Below are positions 8,639 to 15,644 of a DNA stretch of 64,000 nucleotides, one piece after another (position 1 is the first letter of the stretch; each line of letters opens with the position of its first letter). The notes beneath the pieces are model-generated. The model had not been told where the DNA came from and did not search any database. It saw nothing but the letters and a program-made list of their open reading frames with translations. Made by a program: the position numbers and the translations under genes. Source of the DNA: Dryocola boscaweniae (GTDB lineage: Bacteria; Pseudomonadota; Gammaproteobacteria; Enterobacterales; Enterobacteriaceae); assembly GCF_025215095.1 (NCBI RefSeq), contig NZ_JALHAP010000082.1, forward strand, positions 124,001 to 188,000, given 5' to 3'.

Positions 8639-9550
8639 TTATTTGTTCACGGCGGTCTGCTGGCCGGTAATGCGGTCATAAACCTTGAACAGTGCCTGAT
8701 TACCATTTGCGCCTTCGCCATACGCCTGCGCGTTTTGATACTGCGTCGCAACCAGGGCCGTGGCCGGGAGTGGAACCGGATGTTTTTGTGCCGCCTCGAG
8801 TACCAGGCGAAGATCTTTCATCATCAGGTCGATGCGAAAACCGGCGGAAACATCCCCTTCGATCATGGCGGGACCCAGCTTATCGAGCATCCAGGAGGCG
8901 GCCGATCCGCCTAATAACACTTCGCGCATTTGCGGCAGGTCGATTTCCCAGGCGCGCGCCAGGGCCAGCGCTTCGCAAATTGCCTGAATATTGATGCCGC
9001 AAATAAGCTGATTGCAGAGTTTTACGGTCTGCCCGGCACCGGATGCGCCGACATGATTCAGCGTGGTGCCCATGGCGCGAAGAAACGGCGTTGCCTGCGC
9101 AAATCCGCCGGCATCGCCACCTACCATGATGGTCAGCGAGCCATTTTTTGCGCCAACCGGGCCGCCGGAAACAGGCGCATCCAGCATGGTGATGCCAATG
9201 TCTGCCAGCTCCTGGCTTAATTTGCGTGTGGCTTCCGGGGCAATAGTGCTCATATCGACAAACAATTTTCCGCGCGGCGGATGAGCTAACAATCCGCCCG
9301 CCCCCCGCACGATATCTTCAACCTGCGGCGTATCCGGGAGCATGGAAATGACAATATCCGCATCGCTGGTCGCCGAAGGAATATCCGATACACTCTCCAC
9401 GCCAAACTGGCGTAATGCGTCACCTGCGCCCGGGACGATATCAAAGGCGCGTACGGTAAATCCGGCCTGTGCAAGATTGCGGGCCATCTCGCGTCCCATA
9501 ACGCCCAGACCAAGAAAGCCGACGATGCCGGAAGTAGGGTTATTCATCAT
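8639..9550 (-). CDS. NAD(P)-dependent beta-hydroxyacid dehydrogenase (HIBADH/GarR/LtnD family)
   Basis: 303 residues. Dinucleotide-binding glycine motif GFLGLGVMGREMARNL at the N terminus, the substrate-binding signature DAPVSGGPVGAKNGSL around residue 120, the catalytic Lys in GAGQTVKLCNQL near 170, and the C-terminal MMKDLRLVLEAA helix are all present. The family oxidises or reduces 3-hydroxy acids such as tartronate semialdehyde, 3-hydroxyisobutyrate or L-threonate. Two ATGs in tandem; the second (9547) has the better spacing (7 bases) from the GGAG site. It lies between the RpiB-like gene and the ABC transporter. The true substrate is unknown. Confidence 0.87.
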   Translation of the reverse strand: MMNNPTSGIVGFLGLGVMGREMARNLAQAGFTVRAFDIVPGAGDALRQFGVESVSDIPSATSDADIVISMLPDTPQVEDIVRGAGGLLAHPPRGKLFVDMSTIAPEATRKLSQELADIGITMLDAPVSGGPVGAKNGSLTIMVGGDAGGFAQATPFLRAMGTTLNHVGASGAGQTVKLCNQLICGINIQAICEALALARAWEIDLPQMREVLLGGSAASWMLDKLGPAMIEGDVSAGFRIDLMMKDLRLVLEAAQKHPVPLPATALVATQYQNAQAYGEGANGNQALFKVYDRITGQQTAVNK

Positions 9551-9568
9551 TATTCTCCTTAGTGCTGG

Positions 9569-10015
9569 TTAGCCGCGCTGCTCAAGCTGCGACAGCTTCT
9601 CTACGCGGCGTATAAAGTCGGCTTCCTGCACAAATTCGGCCTGCAGGAAAGCGTCAGTCAGATCGCGCGCCAGCCAGGGGCCGATAATTTGCGCGCCGAT
9701 GCACATCACGTTGACGTCGTCATGTTCAACGGCCTGGTGTGCCGAATGCACGTCGTGACAGACGGCGGCGCGAATTCCCTTCACTTTATTCGATGCGATC
9801 ACCGCACCCACACCGGTGCCGCAGACCAGGATTCCTCGCAGGCCGTTGCTCTCGCGAACTTTGCTGCAAACGGCATAAGCGATATCGGGAAAATCCACCG
9901 GTTCCGGATCGTGGCTGCCGATATCTTCGACCTGATGTCCACTCTGACGAAGCCAGTTCGCCAGCTCTTGCTTGAGATGAAATCCGGCGTGGTCACTGCC
10001 AATCACTATCTGCAT
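9569..10015 (-). CDS. RpiB/LacAB-family sugar-phosphate isomerase
   Basis: 148 residues matching ribose-5-phosphate isomerase B and its relatives. Seen: GSDHAGFHLK at the N terminus, the catalytic Cys in VCGTGVG near residue 66 and the HDVHSAHQAVEHDDVNV segment. Family members with this architecture isomerise ribose/allose, galactose or tetrulose phosphates. As a second copy outside a pentose-phosphate context and inside a catabolic operon, it more likely acts on a pathway-specific aldose/ketose phosphate, such as a tetrose phosphate, but no kinase is encoded nearby. Confidence 0.88.
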   Translation of the reverse strand: MQIVIGSDHAGFHLKQELANWLRQSGHQVEDIGSHDPEPVDFPDIAYAVCSKVRESNGLRGILVCGTGVGAVIASNKVKGIRAAVCHDVHSAHQAVEHDDVNVMCIGAQIIGPWLARDLTDAFLQAEFVQEADFIRRVEKLSQLEQRG

Positions 10016-10035
10016 CTGCTTTTCCTTATCGGGGG

Positions 10036-10779
10036 TTAGTTAGAATAGGGCGTTGCGCCCACCATACGGATGGTGGCGCGACGACGAAAATCAGCGCCAA
10101 TCTCAAAGTGGCGGCCCAGCAATTCATCGGCTTTATCTTCGTTGCGCTCGACGATGGCAGAAAAAATGGCGCGGTGGTGGTCGATAAGAAACTCTTCAAT
10201 ACCTTCGACCTGAATAATTTGTTCGCGTCTGTCGAGGTGAGAGCGGTGCATCAGTACACTGATGGACTGGTAAATATTAATGAGCGTCGGTGAACCCGAT
10301 GCGTTAACAATGGTTTCATGAAAGCGGAAGTCAGCAAGCCCGCCTGCTTCGGGAGAATGAATGGTATCGACAATGTCGCTCAGGCAAGCGGCCAGCCGAT
10401 CATAATCACTCTGCGTTGCTCTGCGACAGGCGAGGCGAATGGCCTGGCGTTCAATCGCGATACGCGCCTGCATCACGTCGTCAACTACATTTGGCTGATG
10501 CGCAAGAACGAAGGTGAAAAACTCCCCTAAAATCGAGACGTCTGGCTTAGTGACCACCGTGCCGACGCCATGTCGAATTTCAACGGCGCCGATCATTGCT
10601 AATGCTCTGAGCGCTTCACGCAATACGGGACGGCTAACCCCTAATCTGGCGGAAAGGTCTCGCTCGGGGAGCAAACTGTCCCCGGCTTTAAGCTCGCCTG
10701 AAAGCAATTGCTCCCGCAAAAATTTAACAACACGATCGTAGCCGCTGCTGTTTTCCGTCTTTTCACGACTGATTTGCAT
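10036..10779 (-). CDS. GntR-family regulator, FadR (FCD) subfamily
   Basis: 247 residues. The N-terminal winged helix (residues ~15-80) contains LPERDLSARLGVSRPVLREAL, the GntR recognition region. The C-terminal FCD domain has metal/ligand residues in DFRFHETIVNASGSP and HHRAIFSAI. It is the first gene of the operon that continues with the RpiB-like isomerase 20 bases downstream, and TGGT/ACCA repeats lie immediately before its start, so it is probably an autoregulating repressor released by a pathway intermediate (an acid, as for most FCD proteins). Confidence 0.87.
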   Translation of the reverse strand: MQISREKTENSSGYDRVVKFLREQLLSGELKAGDSLLPERDLSARLGVSRPVLREALRALAMIGAVEIRHGVGTVVTKPDVSILGEFFTFVLAHQPNVVDDVMQARIAIERQAIRLACRRATQSDYDRLAACLSDIVDTIHSPEAGGLADFRFHETIVNASGSPTLINIYQSISVLMHRSHLDRREQIIQVEGIEEFLIDHHRAIFSAIVERNEDKADELLGRHFEIGADFRRRATIRMVGATPYSN

Positions 10780-10785
10780 ACAATA

Positions 10786-10820
10786 TTACCAGTGGTCTGG
10801 AGTGGTAATACCAATGGTAG
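10786..10820. promoter_or_regulatory. TGGT/ACCA operator cluster for the GntR-type regulator
   Basis: TGGTAATACCA at 10803-10813 is a perfect palindrome of the TGGTnnnACCA type bound by FadR-subfamily GntR proteins. It is flanked by ACCAGTGGT (10788-10796) and another TGGT at 10815. The cluster begins 9 bases before the regulator's start codon, a position fit for autorepression. Confidence 0.65.
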
Positions 10821-10837
10821 ATATGTTAATGAAATAT

Positions 10838-10859
10838 TAATGTGATGTTGATCGTTATT
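10838..10859. promoter_or_regulatory. Possible CRP site upstream of the GntR operon
   Basis: A perfect TGTGA half site is followed after six bases by TCGTT, a poor second half. It lies about 60-80 bases upstream of the regulator start, beyond the operator cluster. Plausible for a catabolic operon but weak. Confidence 0.3.
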
Positions 10860-11170
10860 TAACCAGCTCATTTTGTGATCGGGTTTGCAGATAGTTCAAA
10901 GAAACGTCTGCGGCGCGAGGTGAGAGTTTGCTCTCTTCAGGAAAAGAGTTTCGGCGTAATGTGAACGCCCGGGGATAGGGTCGTACCGATGAAAAATGAC
11001 GACCTGCTGATAAGTAGATGGCTTTTGCCCTGAAAAAGGCACTGACGGGGGATTTTAATGCAGATTTTTCCCAGGATGACGCCGTGCAGCAGCGCGAAGC
11101 GCTAGCCCCTGGAGCGGGATAATATGCGGGATGATTGGGAAAACTAGCCTGGCGCTGAACAACAATCCCA

Positions 11171-11200
11171 ACGGACCGTTTGCCGGACGGTCCGTATTTT
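11171..11200 (+). terminator. Strong hairpin with T-run in the + direction
   Basis: ACGGACCGT and ACGGTCCGT form a perfect 9-bp stem around a 7-base loop, followed on the + strand by ATTTTT. No + strand gene is seen upstream to be terminated. On the - strand, downstream of the PfpI-family gene, the hairpin is followed by TGGGATT with no T-run, although an A-rich stretch precedes it. Confidence 0.5.
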
Positions 11201-11226
11201 TCGTCTCAATAGTCCTTGCTGAAAGC

Positions 11227-11796
11227 TTACTGCCGCAACACTTCGGCAAATTTCGCCAGCCATTGCGGATGCGCGGGCCAGGCCGGGGCGGTGACCAGAT
11301 TGCCGTCAACGTGCGCCTGATCGATGCCGATGTCGGCATAGTGCCCGCCGCCGAGCCGCACTTCCGGCGCGCAGGCCGGGTAGGCGCTGCACGTGCGCCC
11401 TTTCAATATCCCGGCGGCGGCCAACAGTTGCGGGCCGTGGCAAACGGCGGCAATAGGTTTACGCGCGGCGTCAAACGCCTGCACCAGTTTGATCACTTCG
11501 TCATTTAAGCGCAGATATTCAGGCGCTCGTCCGCCGGGAATCAACAGGGCGTCGTAATCCTGTTCTTTCACCGCGGCAAAATCGGCGTTGAGAGTAAAGC
11601 GGTGGCCGGGTTTCTCGCTGTAGGTCTGGGCGCCGTCAAAATCATGGATCGCCGTCATGATGTAGTCGCCCTTAACTTTATCGGGACAGACCGCGTCAAC
11701 CTGATGGCCAATCATCTGCAGCGCCTGAAACGGCACCATGGTTTCGTAATCTTCGGCGTAATCGCCGACCAGCATCAGAATCTTCTTGCCCATCAT
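11227..11796 (-). CDS. DJ-1/PfpI-family protein
   Basis: 189 residues of the DJ-1/PfpI superfamily. The nucleophile-elbow cysteine is in PIAAVCHGPQLLAAAG near residue 105, with the acidic partner in the N-terminal VGDYAEDYETM segment and LLIPGGRAPEYLR before the elbow. The family includes protein/methylglyoxal deglycase-like and glyoxalase III-like enzymes and redox-sensing chaperones; which activity applies is not clear. The reading frame extends 55 codons further upstream, but an AGGA six bases before the ATG at 11796 and the family's usual N terminus favour this start. It stands alone before the tRNA genes. Confidence 0.85.
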   Translation of the reverse strand: MMGKKILMLVGDYAEDYETMVPFQALQMIGHQVDAVCPDKVKGDYIMTAIHDFDGAQTYSEKPGHRFTLNADFAAVKEQDYDALLIPGGRAPEYLRLNDEVIKLVQAFDAARKPIAAVCHGPQLLAAAGILKGRTCSAYPACAPEVRLGGGHYADIGIDQAHVDGNLVTAPAWPAHPQWLAKFAEVLRQ

Positions 11797-12050
11797 GACC
11801 ATTCCTGTGTGAATGAATATGACTAAGGTATAGCCCAGCGGTAGAGGGAATGCGAACGGCATAACCGTATCCGGAAGGTCTGATGTCAAAATGAAAAGGT
11901 TATTCACTGCGGGAGGTTTGGGGAGGGCAATCGCTTTTAAATCAACGGCAGGCGCAGACAAATCAGAGGGAATTCAACGGAAAGATAAAGCGAGTGAGTT
12001 TACTATTTTTCAAGGCGCTGCAGCATTAGCGGATGTCTGCGCATAAGAAA

Positions 12051-12127
12051 TGGTGCGTCCGAGTGGACTCGAACCACCGACCCCCACCATGTCAAGGTGG
12101 TGCTCTAACCAACTGAGCTACGGACGC
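12051..12127 (-). tRNA. valW: tRNA-Val (anticodon GAC)
   Basis: 77 bases including an encoded CCA. Acceptor stem GCGTCCG/CGGACGC, D-loop AGTTGGTTAGAG, anticodon loop TTGACAT (GAC), T-loop TTCGAGT. It is one of a pair with the next tRNA-Val, as valV and valW beside mdtK in E. coli. Which of the two corresponds to valV or valW is assigned from order only. Confidence 0.95.
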
Positions 12128-12145
12128 ACTGGGTAAAACTTAAAA

Positions 12146-12222
12146 TGGTGCGTTCAATTGGACTCGAACCAACGACCCCCACCATGTCAAGGTGGTGCTC
12201 TAACCAACTGAGCTATGAACGC
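12146..12222 (-). tRNA. valV: tRNA-Val (anticodon GAC)
   Basis: 77 bases including CCA. The body and anticodon arm match the neighbouring tRNA-Val, but the acceptor stem is GCGTTCA/TGAACGC and the T-stem differs by compensating changes, so it is a diverged duplicate and not an identical copy. The pair is separated by 18 bases and probably made as one transcript, read from this gene towards the other. Confidence 0.95.
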
Positions 12223-12340
12223 ATCAAGCTGTCTGGCGACAACGGGGACGAATATTAGCGGCAGCCTTTACGCCTTGCAAGGGGAAAACCGCAATTTTCT
12301 CTAAGATTTCACGCAATTGCTGAGCAACTGCGCAGTACGT

Positions 12341-12369
12341 TGAAAAAGTAGCCGTCGCGAAGACGGCCG
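12341..12369 (-). terminator. Terminator of mdtK
   Basis: GCCGTC/GACGGC stem with a five-base loop; on the - strand it is followed by TACTTTTTC. It begins just after the mdtK stop codon and separates it from the tRNA-Val genes. Confidence 0.75.
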
Positions 12370-12377
12370 CTGAGCGT

Positions 12378-13751
12378 TTATCGTGCAGCGCGCTGCAAAA
12401 TATTCATCGAAGGCTGACGCTGCAACCAGCGCATGCGCAGCATCATCATAATTGCCGCAGAGGTCAGGCCGATGATAAAGCCCATCCAGAATCCTGCGGG
12501 CCCCATGCGATCGACCACCAGGTCGGTAAGCGCCAGCACGTAGCCGCTCGGCAAGCCCAGCACCCAATAGGCGATAAAGGTGATAAAGAAAATCGAGCGC
12601 GTGTCTTTATAGCCGCGCAGCACGCCGCTGCCGATAACCTGCACCGAGTCAGAAATCTGGTAGACCGCGGCCAGCAGCATCAGATGCGCGGCCAGCGCCA
12701 CCACCGCAGGATTATCGTTATAGAGCAGGGCGATGTGTTCGCGGAAGGCCACGGTGAAGAGCGCAGTCATCGTCGCCATGCAAATGCCAACGCAGATGCC
12801 GGTGCGAGCCGCGATTTGCGCATCAAGGGTAGAACCTTGCCCGAGACGAAATCCAACGCGGATAGTTACCGCCGCGGCTACGGACAACGGAATAACGAAC
12901 ATCAGCGAGCTGAAGTTGAGCGCAATCTGGTGACCGGCCACATCAACAATCCCCAGCGGCGAAACGAGCAGGGCGACAACCGCAAACAGCGTGACTTCAA
13001 AGAACAGCGCCAGCGCAATAGGCAGCCCAAGCTGAACTAATCGCTTCACCACGTTCCAGTCCGGTGCGCTAAAGCCTGCGGGACTGCGGATATCGCGCAT
13101 CGAACGCGCTTTGCGCACATATGAGATCATGCTGAAGAACATCACCCAGTAAACGGCTGCCGTCGCCACGCCGCAGCCCACGCCGCCCAGTTCCGGCATG
13201 CCGAAATGGCCGTAGATAAAAATGTAGTTCACCGGAATATTCACCAGCAGGCCGATAAAGCCCATCACCATGCCGGGTTTGGTTTTTGCCAGGCCTTCAC
13301 ACTGGTTACGCGCAACCTGAAAGAACAGATAACCCGGCACGCCCCACAGCATCGCGCGCAAATAGCCGATGGCTTTCTCGGCCATTTGCGGGTCGATATT
13401 GTGCATTGAACCGATGATGTATCCCGCGTTCCACAGCACGACCATGACAAGCAGCGACACAAGCCCTGCAAGCCAGAAGCCCTGGCGAATCTGATGGGCA
13501 ATGCGTTCACGCCGGCCGGAACCGTTCAGTTGCGCTACCACCGGCGTTAACGCCAGCAGCAGACCGTGGCCGAACAAAATGGCAGGAAGCCAGATAGAAG
13601 TGCCGATTGCCACCGCCGCCATATCTGTGGCGCTGTAGCCGCCGGCCATCACGGTATCAACAAAACCCATGGCGGTTTGGGCGACCTGGGCCAGAATCAC
13701 GGGGATCGCCAGAGCTAACAACTGGCGGGCCTCAATAAAATACTTCTGCAT
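12378..13751 (-). CDS. mdtK: MATE-family multidrug efflux transporter MdtK (NorM)
   Basis: 457 residues, the length of E. coli MdtK, with twelve predicted membrane spans. The N terminus (MQKYFIEARQLLALAIPVIL, then AQVAQTAMGFVDTVMAG) is characteristic of NorM/MdtK proteins, which exchange Na+ or H+ for fluoroquinolones and other cationic drugs at the inner membrane. It is divergent from ribE and followed by the tRNA-Val pair, as in E. coli. The assignment rests on both sequence and gene order. Confidence 0.95.
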   Translation of the reverse strand: MQKYFIEARQLLALAIPVILAQVAQTAMGFVDTVMAGGYSATDMAAVAIGTSIWLPAILFGHGLLLALTPVVAQLNGSGRRERIAHQIRQGFWLAGLVSLLVMVVLWNAGYIIGSMHNIDPQMAEKAIGYLRAMLWGVPGYLFFQVARNQCEGLAKTKPGMVMGFIGLLVNIPVNYIFIYGHFGMPELGGVGCGVATAAVYWVMFFSMISYVRKARSMRDIRSPAGFSAPDWNVVKRLVQLGLPIALALFFEVTLFAVVALLVSPLGIVDVAGHQIALNFSSLMFVIPLSVAAAVTIRVGFRLGQGSTLDAQIAARTGICVGICMATMTALFTVAFREHIALLYNDNPAVVALAAHLMLLAAVYQISDSVQVIGSGVLRGYKDTRSIFFITFIAYWVLGLPSGYVLALTDLVVDRMGPAGFWMGFIIGLTSAAIMMMLRMRWLQRQPSMNILQRAAR

Positions 13752-13990
13752 ACGTACACCTGATTATTATTAGTTATAAGAGACACAAAGACGCCGCCAT
13801 GTATGGCAGCAAGAAGAAAGTGCAGGGGAATGAGCCAGACTATTGTAGCGAGAGTTAATTAAATCGCCAGCCAAATAATGGCGGGGCGATGATGATGACT
13901 GGCAAGCTTTTTTTCCAACTGTTAAAGTGCCGCACAGATGCAGGCATGCCAGCTATGCTATTGCCACTTATTAAAGCCAGGAGCTTCAGG

Positions 13991-14632
13991 ATGTTTACAG
14001 GTATTGTGCAGGGCACCGCGACCCTGGTTTCCATTGATGAAAAACCCAACTTCCGCACCCACGTTATCGAGATGCCAGAGGCCATGCTGCCTGGCCTTGA
14101 GCTGGGCGCGTCCGTGGCGCACAACGGCTGCTGCCTGACGGTCACCGAAATCAATGGAAATCGCGTCAGCTTTGATCTTATGAAAGAGACGCTGCGCATC
14201 ACCAACCTTGGCGAATTAGTCGTTGGCGACAGCGTGAACGTAGAACGCGCCGCGAAATTTAACGATGAAATCGGCGGACATTTAATGTCCGGGCATATTA
14301 TGACCACGGCGGAAGTCGCAAAGATCCTTACTTCCGAAAATAACCGTCAAATCTGGTTTAAAATTCAGGATAAAACCCTGATGAAATATATCCTGCACAA
14401 GGGTTATATCGGCATCGACGGTATTAGTCTGACGGTAGGCGAAGTAACGGCGAGCCGTTTTTGCGTGCATTTAATTCCCGAAACGCTGCAGCGCACCACG
14501 CTTGGCAGCAAAAAGCTCGGCAACCGCATTAATATCGAAATCGACCCGCAAACCCAGGCGATAGTGGATACCGTTGAACGTGTGCTGGCGCAACGCGAAG
14601 CCGCGCTGGCAGCGGTATTGCCGAAGGAGTAA
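13991..14632 (+). CDS. ribE: Riboflavin synthase, alpha subunit
   Basis: 213 residues with two tandem lumazine-binding (beta-barrel) domains: MFTGIVQGTATLVSIDEK begins the first, and GHLMSGHIMTTAEV marks the link to the second, which contains HKGYIGIDGISLTV. The enzyme dismutates two 6,7-dimethyl-8-ribityllumazine molecules to riboflavin. The open frame runs 34 codons further upstream, but the invariant MFTGIVQ N terminus and the AGG before it fix the start at 13991. Called ribC in older E. coli maps. Divergent from mdtK. Confidence 0.96.
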   Translation: MFTGIVQGTATLVSIDEKPNFRTHVIEMPEAMLPGLELGASVAHNGCCLTVTEINGNRVSFDLMKETLRITNLGELVVGDSVNVERAAKFNDEIGGHLMSGHIMTTAEVAKILTSENNRQIWFKIQDKTLMKYILHKGYIGIDGISLTVGEVTASRFCVHLIPETLQRTTLGSKKLGNRINIEIDPQTQAIVDTVERVLAQREAALAAVLPKE

Positions 14633-14640
14633 TTCAGATG

Positions 14641-14668
14641 GCGGGTGAGACCGGTTCACCCGCTTTTA
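14641..14668 (+). terminator. Terminator of ribE
   Basis: GCGGGTGA/TCACCCGC perfect stem with a 7-base loop followed by TTTTATT, eight bases after the ribE stop. It also lies at the end of the convergent LacI-type gene. Confidence 0.85.
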
Positions 14669-14669
14669 T

Positions 14670-15593
14670 TCAGGCTATCAGCAAACTTCCACGCACTAAA
14701 TCGCTGTTATGGCGTTCCCCTGACAACAATTCCACCGCGCGACGGGCGATGTTTTCCAGCGGGTATTCAATGGCTGGAACAGTATTAGCGCCGGGCAGGC
14801 GGGTCGAGCCGTCCAGGCTAAAGACCATCACTTTTTCCGGCACCGTTAACTGATACTGGTTAAGCATCATCACCGCTTCCTGCGCCTGGCTGTCGTCGGT
14901 CACCAGCAGGGCGGTAAACTTCACGCCGCTGTTAATCAGCTTCTGCAATGCGATGCGCAGCGAAGGCTCGTTCTCAATAACCAACTGGCGATTGAACGGC
15001 ACCACGTAATTATGTAACGCCTGGCGATAGCCATCCATGGTTAGCGTGGCTGCCTCGCCGCCCGGGAAATTAATCAGCGCGATGTTTCTGCGCTGCTGAG
15101 AGCACAGATAATGCACGGCTGTTTCAGCGGCAAAGATGCGGTCGCACTGCACGCTGTTGGCGTTTGCCGGGTTCAGGCAGTCAATCAGCACAATGTCTTC
15201 CGAAAGCTCCGGCAGCGGAAAACGCGCGCCAACCACCACCAGCGCATCGCACATCCCGTTGGACAGTTCCTGAATCGCGTGCATAACGCTTTTACCATCG
15301 TTAGCAAAGCGCAACAGCAAATGCTTGTGCTGCTGGCTGAGCTGTTTTTCCAGCGCCTGAAGATAGCCGGTGGATTGCTGAATGTGCTCGGTGGCGCAAA
15401 TCACGCCGATGCAGTTGGTGGACTGGCAGCTCAAAGACTGGGCGATGGCGTTGGGTTTGTAATTAAGGATTTCCGCGGCGCGCAAAACGGCCAGGCGGCT
15501 TTCTTCCTTGACGCCGCGGCTACCGCTCAACACCCGGGATACGGTGGCTTTAGAGACCTGCGCAAGGCGCGCAACATCATTGATATTCGACAT
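14670..15593 (-). CDS. LacI-family regulator of beta-glucoside use (AscG-like)
   Basis: 307 residues. N-terminal HTH (INDVARLAQVSKATVSRVLS) and hinge (NYKPNAIAQSLSCQST), then a sugar-sensor domain. The ATG at 15593 has AGGA eight bases upstream; an in-frame ATG five codons earlier lacks this. It is the third gene of an operon with a PTS EIIC and a 6-phospho-beta-glucosidase, so its own expression is controlled by the same operator. It resembles AscG, the repressor of the E. coli asc operon. It probably also controls the GH1 gene at 54.1 kb, which has the same operator motif. Confidence 0.85.
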   Translation of the reverse strand: MSNINDVARLAQVSKATVSRVLSGSRGVKEESRLAVLRAAEILNYKPNAIAQSLSCQSTNCIGVICATEHIQQSTGYLQALEKQLSQQHKHLLLRFANDGKSVMHAIQELSNGMCDALVVVGARFPLPELSEDIVLIDCLNPANANSVQCDRIFAAETAVHYLCSQQRRNIALINFPGGEAATLTMDGYRQALHNYVVPFNRQLVIENEPSLRIALQKLINSGVKFTALLVTDDSQAQEAVMMLNQYQLTVPEKVMVFSLDGSTRLPGANTVPAIEYPLENIARRAVELLSGERHNSDLVRGSLLIA

Positions 15594-15614
15594 AGTGATT
15601 TCCTGCACTGCCAG

Positions 15615-15637
15615 AAGCGGGCCGAAATGGCCCGCTT
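15615..15637 (-). terminator. Intercistronic hairpin between GH1 gene and regulator
   Basis: AAGCGGGCC/GGCCCGCTT, a perfect 9-bp stem with a 5-base loop. On the - strand it is followed by CTGGCAG without a T-run. It could reduce readthrough into the regulator gene or protect the upstream mRNA. Confidence 0.5.
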
Positions 15638-15644
15638 AATTACC

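Larger units (their letters stand above)
10780..11226. other. 447-base region upstream of the GntR operon, no gene seen
   Basis: Next to the GntR gene it holds the TGGT/ACCA operator cluster and a possible CRP site, listed separately. The middle (about 10.86-11.15 kb) shows no ORF with coding character or a ribosome site. Near the PfpI gene there is a strong hairpin with a T-run in the + direction. Confidence 0.6.
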
